A DNA stretch of 64,000 nt from Bradyrhizobium septentrionale. GTDB taxonomy: Bacteria; Pseudomonadota; Alphaproteobacteria; Rhizobiales; Xanthobacteraceae. The notes under the pieces are model-generated. The model was not told where the DNA came from. It ran no database searches and saw only the letters and a program-made list of their open reading frames with translations. The stretch lies in contig NZ_CP088285.1 of assembly GCF_011516645.4 (NCBI RefSeq), positions 6,404,501 through 6,468,500 of the forward strand. The letters run 5' to 3'. Both the position numbers and the translations under genes were made by a program. Of this stretch, positions 1 through 8,613 are shown piece after piece (position 1 is the stretch's first letter; each line of letters begins with the position of its first letter).

Positions 1-218
1 ATGAAGTCGAGCTTGCCCTCGAGGATATAGAGGTACTCGTCCTGGTCGGGATGGATATGCGGAGGCACGAAGGTGCCCGGCGGGAAGGTGGCGTGCCAGG
101 AGAACGAATGCTCGGTGCGGCTCTTCGGCACGTAGGTCTGGCCAAGGATGCTCCAGGAAATGCCCTGGATGCCTTCATTGGCGCGGGTGATGCCGGCGAT
201 CTCGTCTTTCATCGTCAT
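1..218 (-). CDS. Cupin-domain protein, partial (C-terminus outside the window)
   Basis: The start is an ATG at 218, with a second in-frame ATG at 212; the gene runs off base 1, so only about 72 N-terminal residues are visible. They contain PPHIHPDQDEYLYILEGKLDF-like sequence (residues about 52-72), which is the metal-binding first motif of cupin_2 proteins: two histidines and a glutamate spaced for a small beta-barrel. The substrate cannot be read from this. It is co-directional with the periplasmic binding protein gene 75 bases upstream, so it probably belongs to the same aromatic-compound locus. Family is fairly sure, function unknown. Confidence 0.75.
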   Translation of the reverse strand, partial: MTMKDEIAGITRANEGIQGISWSILGQTYVPKSRTEHSFSWHATFPPGTFVPPHIHPDQDEYLYILEGKLDF

Positions 219-293
219 GTTTCCCTCGCTTTGTTTGGCGCGTTTTCTTCACGCGAACCGGTGTCCACTTCGCTTGAAAACGCTTTGAGTGAT

Positions 294-1460
294 TCACTTG
301 GCGGCGCAGTCCTTGGCGTAGCGGTCGCCATAGTTCGAGAACACTTTTTCGACGATCTCGGTCTGGAATTTGCCGTCGGGCCGCTTCGCGACCTTGGTGA
401 GGTAGAAATCCTGGATCGGATAGCCGTTGGTGTTGAACTTGAAGTTACCGCGCAGCGAGGTGAAGTCGGCCTTCTTCAGCGCCGCCGCGACGGCGTCCTT
501 GTTGGAGAGGTCGCCCTTCACCGCCTTGACCGCGCTGTCGATCAACAGCGCCGCGTCATAGGCCTGCATGGCGTAGGTGCCGGGCACGCCATTGTAGGCG
601 GCCTCATAGGCCGTGACGAACTTCTTGCTCCTGACATTGTCGAGGTTGGGCGCCCAGTTCGCGCCGCCGAACATGCCGACGGCGGCGTCCTGCTGCGCGG
701 GGAGAGTGGATTCGTCGACGGTGAAGGCGGAGAGCACCGGCACGGTGGCGCCGGCCTGCTTGTACTGCTTCACGAGGTTCACGCCCATGCCGCCCGGCAT
801 GAAGGTGAACAGCGCGTCCGGCTTCAGCGAGGCGATCTTGGAGAGCTCGGGCTGGAAATCCAGCGTGTTCAACGGCGTGTAGGATTCCTCGACGATCTCG
901 CCCTTGTAATCGAGCTTGAAGCCGGCGACGGAGTCGCGGCCGGCCTGATAGTTCGGCACCAGCAAATAGACCCGCTTGTAGCCGCGGTCCTGCGCCACCT
1001 TGCCGAGGATCTCGTGCACCTGATCGTTCTGGTACGACGTCACATAGAAGAACGGATTGCACTCCTTGCCGGCGTAGCTCGAAGGGCCCGCATTCGGGCT
1101 GATCAGGAAGGTCTTGCTATCGGTGACCGGACGGTGGATCGCCTGCAGGATGTTGGAGAAGATCGGGCCGACCACGAAATCGACCTTGTCGCGCTCGAGC
1201 AGGCCGCGCACCTTGACCACTGCGCCGTCGGGCTTGAGCTCATCATCGGCGTTGACGATCTCGACATCGCGGCCGGCCATCTTGCCGCCGAGGTCCTTGA
1301 TCGCGAGCGCAAAGCCGTCGCGGACCTGCTGGCCGAGCGCTGCGGCCGGTCCCGAGGTCGTCACCAGCACGCCGATCTTGATCTTCTCCTGGGCGGCCGC
1401 CGGGCTGACCGCGATACCCAGCAGCGCCGCCAATCCCGCGAGCTTCGTCAATTGCTTCAT
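294..1460 (-). CDS. Periplasmic ABC-transporter substrate-binding protein, branched-chain amino acid type (LivK-like)
   Basis: This 388-residue type I periplasmic binding protein has a signal peptide (MKQLTKLAGLAALLGIAVSP, cleaved after AAAQ) and then the family opening KIKIGVLVTTSGPAAALGQ. The start at 1460 is chosen because the signal peptide begins there and GGGGAG lies just upstream; the frame is open further upstream but without sensible sequence. The LivK/AmiC fold family feeds ABC importers for amino acids and, in rhodopseudomonads and bradyrhizobia, often aromatic acids. No permease or ATPase gene is visible beside it, so the rest of the transporter is left of the window or elsewhere. 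It is divergent from marR, with two candidate operators between them. An aromatic ligand is inferred from neighbours only. Confidence 0.85.
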   Translation of the reverse strand: MKQLTKLAGLAALLGIAVSPAAAQEKIKIGVLVTTSGPAAALGQQVRDGFALAIKDLGGKMAGRDVEIVNADDELKPDGAVVKVRGLLERDKVDFVVGPIFSNILQAIHRPVTDSKTFLISPNAGPSSYAGKECNPFFYVTSYQNDQVHEILGKVAQDRGYKRVYLLVPNYQAGRDSVAGFKLDYKGEIVEESYTPLNTLDFQPELSKIASLKPDALFTFMPGGMGVNLVKQYKQAGATVPVLSAFTVDESTLPAQQDAAVGMFGGANWAPNLDNVRSKKFVTAYEAAYNGVPGTYAMQAYDAALLIDSAVKAVKGDLSNKDAVAAALKKADFTSLRGNFKFNTNGYPIQDFYLTKVAKRPDGKFQTEIVEKVFSNYGDRYAKDCAAK

Positions 1461-1610
1461 CTCACTCCCCCAGCCACTGGCTCGATGCCTCGGCTTCAAC
1501 TTGTTTGGCCTCAGCTTAGTCTGACGCGCGCGACCGCTGCAAGCGATGTGGCATCGCGTCAGGGCGATCGTCGCGCACCATGCACGCACCGCACATGCAA
1601 GCGTCGCGCC

Positions 1611-1715
1611 AATTGCTTGAAGTTTAAAGAAATTGCAGGATCGGCACTGATGTAGCACACAAGATTCGCAATTGTCCTTGCGGGACGCCGCGAATTGCTT
1701 GAAGCTCAAAGTAAT
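1611..1715. promoter_or_regulatory. Two direct-repeat candidate MarR operators in a divergent promoter region
   Basis: A 23-base sequence starting AATTGCTTGAAG at 1611 recurs at 1693, with 20 of 23 bases identical and an offset of 82. The second copy contains the dyad TTGA-AGC-TCAA. A related core occurs at 3121-3138 before the CoA ligase. The sites lie between the divergent binding-protein and marR starts, where an autoregulating MarR would bind. The repeat is seen; the binding is inferred. Confidence 0.5.
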
Positions 1716-1754
1716 CGGTCCGACCGGAACCCGCTGTGGAGGCGCGATCGCCGC

Positions 1755-2249
1755 ATGATCCTCGATTCCGAAACCAAAGCCGTCGAACTGCCCGACGATC
1801 ACGGCACCGAGCTGCGGCTGTGGCTGCGGCTATTGACCTGCACCACGCTGATCGAAGGCGAGGTGCGCAGCCAGCTGCGCGAGAAGTTCGACGTCACGCT
1901 GCCGCGCTTCGATCTGATGGCCCAGCTCGACAAGGTATCCGACGGCATGACGCTGTCGGACCTGTCGAAGCGGATGATGGTGTCCAACGGCAACGTCACC
2001 GGGCTGGTCGAGCGCCTGGTCGAGTCCGGTCACCTCGATCGCCGTACCTCAGAGGCCGACCGCCGCGTCCAGTTCATCCGGCTGACCAAGCTCGGCCGGG
2101 CCGAATTCCGCAAGATGGCGGCCGAGCACGAGAAATGGATCGCCGATATCTTCGGCGACCTCTCGCCGAAGGATATCCGCGAACTGATGCGGCTGCTTGC
2201 CAAGGCCAAGGGCTCGGCGCAGCGCTCCGCCAAGGCGAGGACGGCGTAG
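1755..2249 (+). CDS. MarR-family transcriptional regulator
   Basis: This is a 164-residue winged-helix repressor or activator of the MarR/BadR kind, usual length for the family. The DNA-binding core is residues about 55-110: LSDLSKRMMVSNGNVTGLVE is the recognition helix region and DRRTSEADRRVQFIRLT is the wing with the typical D-R-R-x(7)-R pattern. The start at 1755 gives a normal-length N-terminus; an upstream ATG at 1695 would add 20 unconserved-looking residues. It is divergent from the binding-protein gene and followed 4 bases later by the hydrolase and then the CoA ligase. Candidate operators flank it on both sides, so it probably senses an aromatic acid or its CoA ester. Confidence 0.88.
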   Translation: MILDSETKAVELPDDHGTELRLWLRLLTCTTLIEGEVRSQLREKFDVTLPRFDLMAQLDKVSDGMTLSDLSKRMMVSNGNVTGLVERLVESGHLDRRTSEADRRVQFIRLTKLGRAEFRKMAAEHEKWIADIFGDLSPKDIRELMRLLAKAKGSAQRSAKARTA

Positions 2250-2253
2250 CGCC

Positions 2254-3067
2254 GTGACCGGGATCGATTACGAGGTCGAGTACAACAACCGGGCGCGGGT
2301 GCCGGAAAACCCGGCGCTGATGGCCGGCTGGGCGAGGGACTCCGCTGCCTATCGCGAGCAGCACCCGCCGCGGCGGCTGAGCTACGGTCCGGGCAGCCGC
2401 AACGTCATCGACCTGTTCGAAGCCGATCGTGACGGGGCTCGTCGTCTTCATCCATGGCGGCTACTGGCAGGCGCTCGATGGCTCGTCATCGAGCCACTGC
2501 GCACGGGGCCTCAATGGCCACGGCATCAGTGTGGCAGTGCCAAGCTACGATCTCTGCCCCAACGTCTCGGTCGGCGATATCATCGCGGAGATGCGCGCGG
2601 CGTCACGCGAACTGGCGAAGCTCGGCCGGCCGTTGGTGATGTCCGGCCACTCGGCCGGCGGACATCTTGCCGCATGCATGCTCGCGACCGATTGGCCGGC
2701 CTACGATGCATCGTTGCCAAAAAATCTGGTCAAGGCTGCTTACGCGATCTCCGGCCTGTTCGAGCTCGAGCCGCTGGTCGGCACCTCCATCAACAAGGCA
2801 CTCGGGCTCGACCGCGCCGCAGCAAGGGCGGTGAGCCCGCTGTTCTGGAAAGCGCCCGCGGGCGCGACGCTCGATGCCGTCGTCGGCGGCAATGAGAGCA
2901 GCGAATATCATCGACAGAGCCGGACCATTGTCGATGCCTGGAGCAAGGCGGACGTGGCAACGCAGTTCGGCGTCGTGCTCGATGCCAATCATTTCACCGC
3001 GATCGCACCGCTCGCCGACCCGGGATCGGCGATGGTCGCACGGCTGAAGCAGCTCACGCAGATCTGA
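2254..3067 (+). pseudogene. Alpha/beta hydrolase (arylformamidase-like esterase), interrupted by a frameshift
   Basis: Two overlapping frames together make one serine hydrolase of about 270 residues. The first (from GTG 2254) carries the N-terminus up to VIDLFEAD near 2430. The second continues at about 2429 with TGLVVFIHGGYWQALDG, the oxyanion-hole HGGYW motif, then SGHSAGGH, the nucleophile elbow, and a C-terminal HF histidine region near residue 190 of the second part. The join needs one shift between about 2420 and 2435, consistent with one extra base or two missing. The HGGYW family includes kynurenine formamidases and related esterases. Placement between marR and an aromatic CoA ligase supports a job in tryptophan/anthranilate or similar catabolism. 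A sequencing error and a true mutation cannot be told apart here. Confidence 0.75.
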
Positions 3068-3120
3068 GGTTTCGGGAGGGGCGCGGCCATTTCCACGCCA
3101 TTTCCACCCTTGCGCCAAAC

Positions 3121-3138
3121 TATTTTAAGTATAAAATG
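3121..3138. promoter_or_regulatory. AT-rich palindrome, candidate MarR operator upstream of the CoA ligase
   Basis: The perfect inverted repeat ATTTTA-AGTA-TAAAAT (3122-3137) stands out in GC-rich DNA. Its core matches 10 of 14 positions with the repeats at 1615 and 1697 (pattern TT-n-AAG-n-n-n-AAA). It lies about 100 bases before the ligase start, a normal operator/promoter position. Regulation by the neighbouring MarR is inferred. Confidence 0.5.
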
Positions 3139-3240
3139 ATTGGCGATTGGAACGCTGCCGGGCGTCCTCGATCCTGGTCTTCTCGATGTTGGTCTTGATT
3201 TGATCTTGGCCTTTCTGGATGGAAAGCGAGGGGCAATCGA

Positions 3241-4884
3241 ATGTCAGGTGAATTTCCCGGGCTCGGCCCATCCGGGCATGTCGACGATTTCGCGCGGCGC
3301 AACCTGCCGCCAATGCAGCAGTGGCCGCAGCTGCTGCTCGACCGGCCTGAATTCAGGTATCCCGATTATCTCAACGCCGCGGTCGAACTGACCGACCGCA
3401 TCGTCGAGCAGGGCATGGGCGATCGCATCGCGCTGATCGGCAACGGCCGCCAGCGCACCTACAAGGAATTGACCGATTGGTCGAACCGCCTGGCGCATGC
3501 GCTGGTGGAGAATTACGGCGTCAAGCCGGGCAATCGTGTCCTGATCCGCTCCGGCAACAACCCGGCGCTGGTCGCGGCCTGGCTCGGTGCGACCAAGGCG
3601 GGCGCGGTTGTCGTCAACACGATGCCGATGCTGCGTGCGGGCGAACTCGCCAAGATCATCGACAAGGCCGAGATATCGCTGGCGCTGACCGACAGCCGCA
3701 TCGCGGACGAACTGGTGGCCTGCGCCAAGACCAGCAAATTCCTCAAGCAGGTCGTCAATTTCGACGGCACACAGAACCACGATGCCGAGCTCGACCGGAT
3801 TGCGCTGAACAAGCCGGTGAAGTTCGATGCGGTCAAAACTGGCCGCGACGATGTCGCGCTGCTCGGCTTCACGTCGGGCACCACGGGCGAGCCCAAGGCG
3901 ACGATGCACTTCCATCGCGATCTCCTGATCGTGGCGGACGGCTATGCCAGGGAAGTGCTCGAGGTGACGCCCGACGATGTGTTTGTCGGCTCGCCGCCGC
4001 TTGCTTTCACCTTCGGTCTCGGCGGGCTCGCAATCTTCCCGCTGCGCTTCGGCGCCACCGCGACGCTGCTGGAGAACGCGGCGCCGAGCGAGATGGTCCG
4101 GATCATCGAAACCTACAAGGCGACGATCTGCTTCACCGCGCCGACCGCCTATCGGGCGATGATGGCCGCGATGGACAAGGGCGCCGATCTATCGTCGCTG
4201 CGGCTCGCGGTCTCGGCCGGCGAGACGCTGCCGGCGCCGGTGTTCGAGAGCTGGACGACGAAGACCGGCAAGCCGATCCTCGACGGCATCGGCAGCACCG
4301 AGCTGCTGCACATCTTCATCACCAACCGCATGGGCAGCGCGGTCGGCGGCACCACAGGCACGCCTGTTACCGGCTACCAGGCCAGGATCGTCGACGAGGA
4401 CATGAACGAACTGCCGCCGGGCCAGGTTGGCAAGCTGGCAGTTCGCGGCCCAACCGGGTGCCGCTATCTCGCGGACTCCAGGCAAACCAAATATGTCCGC
4501 GACGGCTGGAATATTACCGGCGACGCCTTTGTCAGCGACGAGAATGGTCGGCTGTCGTTCGTGGCGCGTGCCGACGACATGATCATCTCGGCGGGCTACA
4601 ACATCGCTGGCCCCGAGGTCGAGGCGGCGCTGCTCGGGCATCCCGATGTCGCCGAATGCGCGGTGGTCGGTGCACCCGACGAAGAGCGCGGGCAGATCGT
4701 CTCGGCGTTCGTGGTGTTGAGGCAGGGCGCGCCCAGCGACGATCTCGAGGTCAAGCTGTTGCAGGATCACGTCAAGGCGACGATCGCGCCGTACAAATAT
4801 CCGCGCGCGATTGCCTTCGTCGAGGCACTGCCGAAGACTCAGACTGGAAAGATCCAGCGCTTCAAGTTGCGCGAGGCAAGTTGA
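3241..4884 (+). CDS. Aromatic acyl-CoA ligase (AMP-forming; benzoate/2-aminobenzoate-CoA ligase-like)
   Basis: This 547-residue ANL-superfamily adenylating enzyme activates a carboxylic acid with ATP and CoA to the acyl-CoA. The phosphate-binding loop is FTSGTTGEPKATMHFH near residue 205, the A5-type motif is DGIGSTELLHIF near 350, A7 is GWNITGDAF near 420, and the catalytic lysine is in PKTQTGKIQRFKLRE at the C-terminus. GSTELLHIF and a large small-residue pocket resemble the benzoate/aminobenzoate branch rather than fatty-acid ligases. The start ATG at 3241 follows an AT-rich palindrome. With the hydrolase and binding protein upstream the substrate is probably an aromatic acid, anthranilate being one possibility. 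The family is sure; the substrate is not. Confidence 0.85.
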   Translation: MSGEFPGLGPSGHVDDFARRNLPPMQQWPQLLLDRPEFRYPDYLNAAVELTDRIVEQGMGDRIALIGNGRQRTYKELTDWSNRLAHALVENYGVKPGNRVLIRSGNNPALVAAWLGATKAGAVVVNTMPMLRAGELAKIIDKAEISLALTDSRIADELVACAKTSKFLKQVVNFDGTQNHDAELDRIALNKPVKFDAVKTGRDDVALLGFTSGTTGEPKATMHFHRDLLIVADGYAREVLEVTPDDVFVGSPPLAFTFGLGGLAIFPLRFGATATLLENAAPSEMVRIIETYKATICFTAPTAYRAMMAAMDKGADLSSLRLAVSAGETLPAPVFESWTTKTGKPILDGIGSTELLHIFITNRMGSAVGGTTGTPVTGYQARIVDEDMNELPPGQVGKLAVRGPTGCRYLADSRQTKYVRDGWNITGDAFVSDENGRLSFVARADDMIISAGYNIAGPEVEAALLGHPDVAECAVVGAPDEERGQIVSAFVVLRQGAPSDDLEVKLLQDHVKATIAPYKYPRAIAFVEALPKTQTGKIQRFKLREAS

Positions 4885-4889
4885 GAGCA

Positions 4890-4913
4890 GGGCGACGGCC
4901 GCGGCCGCCGCCC
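4890..4913. terminator. GC hairpin between convergent genes
   Basis: GGGCGACGGCC is followed by a near-perfect inverted copy (10 of 11 pairs) in the 37-base gap between the convergent CoA ligase and emrB genes. There is no T-tract on either side, so it could be a bidirectional roadblock or merely a GC-rich dyad. Confidence 0.4.
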
Positions 4914-4921
4914 TCGAGAGT

Positions 4922-6532
4922 TCAGTGCGCGCCGGCGCCGCCTGCCGCGCTCTTCGGCTTGCCGGTCAGAACGATCGCGATCGCGGCCAGCACCAGCACG
5001 ACGCCGATCACAGCAAACGCATCGCTGAAGCCGAGCACCAGCGCCTGGCGCTTCACGATATTTCCGATCGCCACGATCGCCTGGCTGTGTGCGGTGGCGG
5101 GGTCCGAGATGCCGTGGCTGAGGAAGTAGTTGGTGACCTCGGCGATTCGGGTCCGCACCTCTTCGCGGCCGAGATGGACGGACTGGCCGATGATGTTGGA
5201 GTGGAACTGCTCGCGCTTGGTGACGATGGTCGCGAGCAGCGCTGTGCCGATCGCGCCGCCGAGGTTGCGCATCATGTTGGAGATGCCGGAGGCCGCCGGT
5301 GCATCCTGCGGCGCGACGCTACCGAGGCTGATCGCGGACAACGGCGCCAGCGTAATCGCCTGGCCGACGGCGCGGACGATGTTCGGGACGAAGAACTGGT
5401 CGCCGGAATAGTCGAGCGACATCTGAATGTTCATGAAGGAGGAGATCGCGAACAGTGCCATGCCGGTGAACGCGATCAGGCGGGCATCGAAGCGCTGCAT
5501 CAGCATCGGCACCAGCGGGATCAGGATCAATTGCGGCAGGCCCGTCCAGGCCAGCACCTGGCCGATCTGCTCGGCATTGTAGCGCTGCACCTGGCCGAGA
5601 TAGGCAGGCAGCAAATAGACCGATCCGAACAGCGCGAAGCCGACGAACACTGACGAGATTGTGCCAAAGCCGAAGCTGCGCTGGGTCAGCAGCCGCAGCC
5701 GGAGCAGCGGCTTCTCGACCACGAGCTCGATCACGACGAACAAGGTCAGGCTGACGGCCGCGATCACCGCGAGCTTGACGATGAAGGGCGAGCCGAACCA
5801 GTCGTCCTTGTTGCCTTCCTCGAGCACGGCCTGCAGCGACGACAGGCCGATCGCCATCGTGATGATGCCGAGCCAGTCGCCCTCGCGGAGCAGATGCAGC
5901 TGCATCGGTTGGCGTTCGAGCGTGAAATCGAGCGTGATGACCATCACCGCGGTCGGGATCACGTTGACGAAGAAGATGGTCTGCCAGCCGTAATTCTCGG
6001 TCAGGTAGCCGCCGATGGTCGGGCCGATCGCCGGGGCAAAGGTCACGGCGAGCGCGAACATCGCCAGCCCAATCGGCTGCTGCGGCTTCGGCAGCTTGGT
6101 GAACACCAGCGTGAACGCCATCGGGATCAGCACGCCGCCGAAGTAGCCCTGCAAGCCGCGCATCGCAATCATCGACGGCAGATCGTGGGTGAAGGCACAG
6201 GCGACCGAAAAGATCGCGAACAGCGTCGCGTGGACGATCATGATCTTGCGGAACGAGAACACACGGCTGAGGTAGTCGGTCAGCGGGATCACCACGATCT
6301 CGCCGATCAGGTATGAGGTCGAGATCCAGGAGCCATTGTCGACGCCGGTGCCGATGCCGCCCTCGATGTTGAGCAACGAGGCGTTGGTGATCTGGATGTT
6401 GAGGATCGCCATGAAGGCGCCGATCATGGCCGCCAGGATCGAAATCCAGACGGTCACGCTGGCGCGGTTGGGATCGGCGGCGGCCGCGGCGCGGGGCGCG
6501 GCGGCGGGGGAGGAGAGCGCGAGGTCGGACAT
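4922..6532 (-). CDS. emrB: DHA2-family drug:proton antiporter, EmrB/QacA type
   Basis: This 536-residue inner-membrane protein has about 14 predicted membrane spans. It carries the DHA2 signatures: NIQITNASLLNIEGGIGTG near residue 45, the motif A loop LTDYLSRVFSFRKIMI near 90, and motif C-like APAIGPTIGGYLTENYGWQ near 165. EmrB partners the periplasmic adaptor EmrA to drive hydrophobic toxicants out across both membranes with an outer-membrane channel. emrA ends only 8 bases upstream on the same strand, so the two are one operon. The divergent TetR-type regulator beyond emrA is the likely repressor. The compounds exported cannot be read from sequence. Confidence 0.9.
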   Translation of the reverse strand: MSDLALSSPAAAPRAAAAADPNRASVTVWISILAAMIGAFMAILNIQITNASLLNIEGGIGTGVDNGSWISTSYLIGEIVVIPLTDYLSRVFSFRKIMIVHATLFAIFSVACAFTHDLPSMIAMRGLQGYFGGVLIPMAFTLVFTKLPKPQQPIGLAMFALAVTFAPAIGPTIGGYLTENYGWQTIFFVNVIPTAVMVITLDFTLERQPMQLHLLREGDWLGIITMAIGLSSLQAVLEEGNKDDWFGSPFIVKLAVIAAVSLTLFVVIELVVEKPLLRLRLLTQRSFGFGTISSVFVGFALFGSVYLLPAYLGQVQRYNAEQIGQVLAWTGLPQLILIPLVPMLMQRFDARLIAFTGMALFAISSFMNIQMSLDYSGDQFFVPNIVRAVGQAITLAPLSAISLGSVAPQDAPAASGISNMMRNLGGAIGTALLATIVTKREQFHSNIIGQSVHLGREEVRTRIAEVTNYFLSHGISDPATAHSQAIVAIGNIVKRQALVLGFSDAFAVIGVVLVLAAIAIVLTGKPKSAAGGAGAH

Positions 6533-6540
6533 GACATCAC

Positions 6541-7728
6541 CTATTTGAACGAGGCGACAGCGAGTTTCGAGGTGGCCTTGGCGTGCGGGGCGTCCTCGGC
6601 AGGATGTGAAAGCGTCGCGATGGACGGGATCACGGACATGCCCGGCCGCAGCTCGACGGCAGTTGCGTCAAGCACGATCTTCACCGGGATGCGCTGCACC
6701 ACCTTGGTGAAGTTGCCGGTGGCGTTGTCAGGCGGCAGCAGCGCGAATTCCTGACCGCTGGCCGGCGCGAGGCTGTCGACATGGCCGCGCACGACCTGAC
6801 CGGGGAACATGTCGACCTCGATCTCGACCGGCTGTCCCTTGCGGACATTGGTGAGCTGGGTCTCCTTGTAGTTCGCGATCACATAGGCGCCGGTAGCCGG
6901 CACCAGCGACATCAACTGCGTGCCGGCCTGGACGTACTGGCCGGTGCGCAAGGTGCGGTTGCCGACGACGCCGTCGATCGGCGCGGTGATCGTGGTGTAG
7001 CTGAGATTGAGCTCTGCCTGGTGTTGCAGGGCTGTGGCCCGTCCCAACGCCGCGACCGCCTGGGCGATCTCGGCCTTGAGCAGTTCCACCTGGCGCTGGG
7101 CGGAGGCGAGGTTGGCGGTGTCGCGGGCGATAGCAGCCTGCGCGCTGGCGTAGCGCGACTGCGCCTGCTGCGCGTTTTGAACGCTGCCGTAGCCGGTGCC
7201 GGCGAGGTCGGTGTAGCGCTTGTTCTCCTGCTCGGCGAAAGTCTGCGTTGCGGTGTCGACATCGAGCGTCGCACGGGCGGCTTCGATCACGGAATGCTGC
7301 ACGTCGAGCTGCGCGCGCTTGCTGGTGATCGCAGCTTCGGCGGCGGCGACGTCAGCCTTCGACTGATCGAGCGCGACCTTGAAATCGCGGTCATCGATCC
7401 GCGCCAGCATCTGGCCGGCGTGCACGCGCTCATTGTCACCCACCAGCACTGCGCTGAGATAGCCGGAGACCTTGGGCGCGATCGTCGTGTTGTCGGCCTT
7501 CACATAGGCATCGTCGGTCGAGATCTGAAAGCGGCCGAGCGTCCAGTAATCCCAGCCGTACCAGGCGCCACCGGCGAGGAGGGCGAGAGCTGCGCCGGTC
7601 AGCAGCAGGCGGCGTAGCTTGCCCTTGGCGGCAGGGGCCTTCGCGGCCTCCGGAGCGGCGATCAATTGCTTGGCGGTCTCGGCCGGAACCTGGCTCTCGG
7701 CCTTGAATGATGTCTCATGCTGGCTCAT
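6541..7728 (-). CDS. emrA: HlyD/EmrA-family membrane fusion protein
   Basis: This 395-residue periplasmic adaptor has an N-terminal cytoplasmic tail, one membrane anchor (LLLTGAALALLAGGAWYGW, about residues 42-60) and the biotinyl-lipoyl half-motif STDDAYVKADNTTIAPKVSG. A long alpha-helical hairpin follows (about 110-220, Ala/Gln-rich), then the second lipoyl part (YTTITAPIDGVVGNRTLRTG) and a beta-barrel. The start at 7728 has AGGAG upstream at proper spacing. It is the first gene of the emrAB pair and is read divergently from a TetR gene. Length and domain order are normal for EmrA. Confidence 0.92.
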   Translation of the reverse strand: MSQHETSFKAESQVPAETAKQLIAAPEAAKAPAAKGKLRRLLLTGAALALLAGGAWYGWDYWTLGRFQISTDDAYVKADNTTIAPKVSGYLSAVLVGDNERVHAGQMLARIDDRDFKVALDQSKADVAAAEAAITSKRAQLDVQHSVIEAARATLDVDTATQTFAEQENKRYTDLAGTGYGSVQNAQQAQSRYASAQAAIARDTANLASAQRQVELLKAEIAQAVAALGRATALQHQAELNLSYTTITAPIDGVVGNRTLRTGQYVQAGTQLMSLVPATGAYVIANYKETQLTNVRKGQPVEIEVDMFPGQVVRGHVDSLAPASGQEFALLPPDNATGNFTKVVQRIPVKIVLDATAVELRPGMSVIPSIATLSHPAEDAPHAKATSKLAVASFK

Positions 7729-7840
7729 GGCGTCGCTCCTGATCTGTTCTATCCCGTTGGAAAATCTTACCTATTTCAGTGGCAGCCGGCGGGATTAATT
7801 AGGAAACTTGATGTTTTCCAAAATAAAGCCCATATTGGGA

Positions 7841-7858
7841 CTGTCAATAGAATGACAG
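7841..7858. promoter_or_regulatory. Candidate TetR operator between emrA and the regulator
   Basis: CTGTCA-atagaa-TGACAG is a perfect 6-base dyad in the divergent intergenic region. A further 8-base inverted pair, TTGGAAAA at about 7758 and TTTTCCAA at about 7813, flanks the likely emrA promoter. The dyad covers the ATG at 7852, one reason for preferring the later regulator start at 7891. Confidence 0.45.
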
Positions 7859-7890
7859 GCATCATCCAAAAGCATGGCTCGGATCGACTG

Positions 7891-8613
7891 ATGAACGGAA
7901 AGGGCAAAGGTCAGGCAGGATCTCAGGCAGGACAAAGCGCGCCGGCACCGGAGCGGCGCGGCCGCGGGCGGCCGCAGCTGCGCTCCGATGACGAGACGCG
8001 CGCCCTCATCTATGAGGCGGCGCGGCGTGAGTTTTCGGAGCGCGGCTTCGCTGCGGCCAACATCGCCGACGTCGCCTGCCGCGCCGGCGTCTCCACCAAG
8101 ACACTCTACCGGCTGATTCCGACCAAGCTCGCGCTGTTCGAAGGCATGGTGACGGACAGGGTGGACCGGTTCGTGTCCATCGTGAATCTCGGTGCCTGCG
8201 ACGGCCGCAATATTGCGGCGGCGCTGGAGGCCGCCTTGCTGAGCTGCGCCGAGCTCATCCTCGATGCCGAGGTGATCGCGCTGCAACGGATCATCCTGGC
8301 CGAGAGCGACAAATTCCCCGACATTGCCGAGACGTTCTACGAAAAGGCCATGCAGCGCACCATCGCCGCGCTGGCGAACTGGCTGGGCGTGCAGCAGAGG
8401 CGAGGGCGGATCGTGCTCGACGATGCGGAGACTGCCGCGGGCATGCTGCTCGGCATGCTCGTGTTCAAGCCGCAACGCGACGTCATGTTCGGGCACAAGC
8501 CGCCGCCGGCACGCAGCGAGATCGAGGCGCGCGCCAGGGCCTGCGCGGCCCTCTTTCTGTCCGGATGCGCGGTGCCGGCCGGCCAGACCAGCAAACAGAG
8601 TGGAGACGCGTGA
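7891..8613 (+). CDS. TetR/AcrR-family transcriptional regulator
   Basis: This 240-residue (from 7891) TetR protein has its helix-turn-helix at about residues 35-80, seen as IADVACRAGVSTKTLYRLIP, after a basic Ala/Gly-rich lead (RRGRGRPQLRSDDETR). The C-terminal ligand domain resembles the AcrR C-terminal family (GMLVFKPQRDVMFG). The start is uncertain: 7852 is in frame but lies inside a palindrome that looks like an operator. It is divergent from emrAB, the classic arrangement for a self-regulated efflux repressor. Its stop overlaps the start of the next small gene (TGATG), so the two are probably co-transcribed. Confidence 0.85.
   Translation: MNGKGKGQAGSQAGQSAPAPERRGRGRPQLRSDDETRALIYEAARREFSERGFAAANIADVACRAGVSTKTLYRLIPTKLALFEGMVTDRVDRFVSIVNLGACDGRNIAAALEAALLSCAELILDAEVIALQRIILAESDKFPDIAETFYEKAMQRTIAALANWLGVQQRRGRIVLDDAETAAGMLLGMLVFKPQRDVMFGHKPPPARSEIEARARACAALFLSGCAVPAGQTSKQSGDA

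Noticed and set aside
2420..2435. Programmed frameshift in the hydrolase gene
   Set aside because: No slippery heptamer or downstream structure is visible; mutation or sequence error is simpler.
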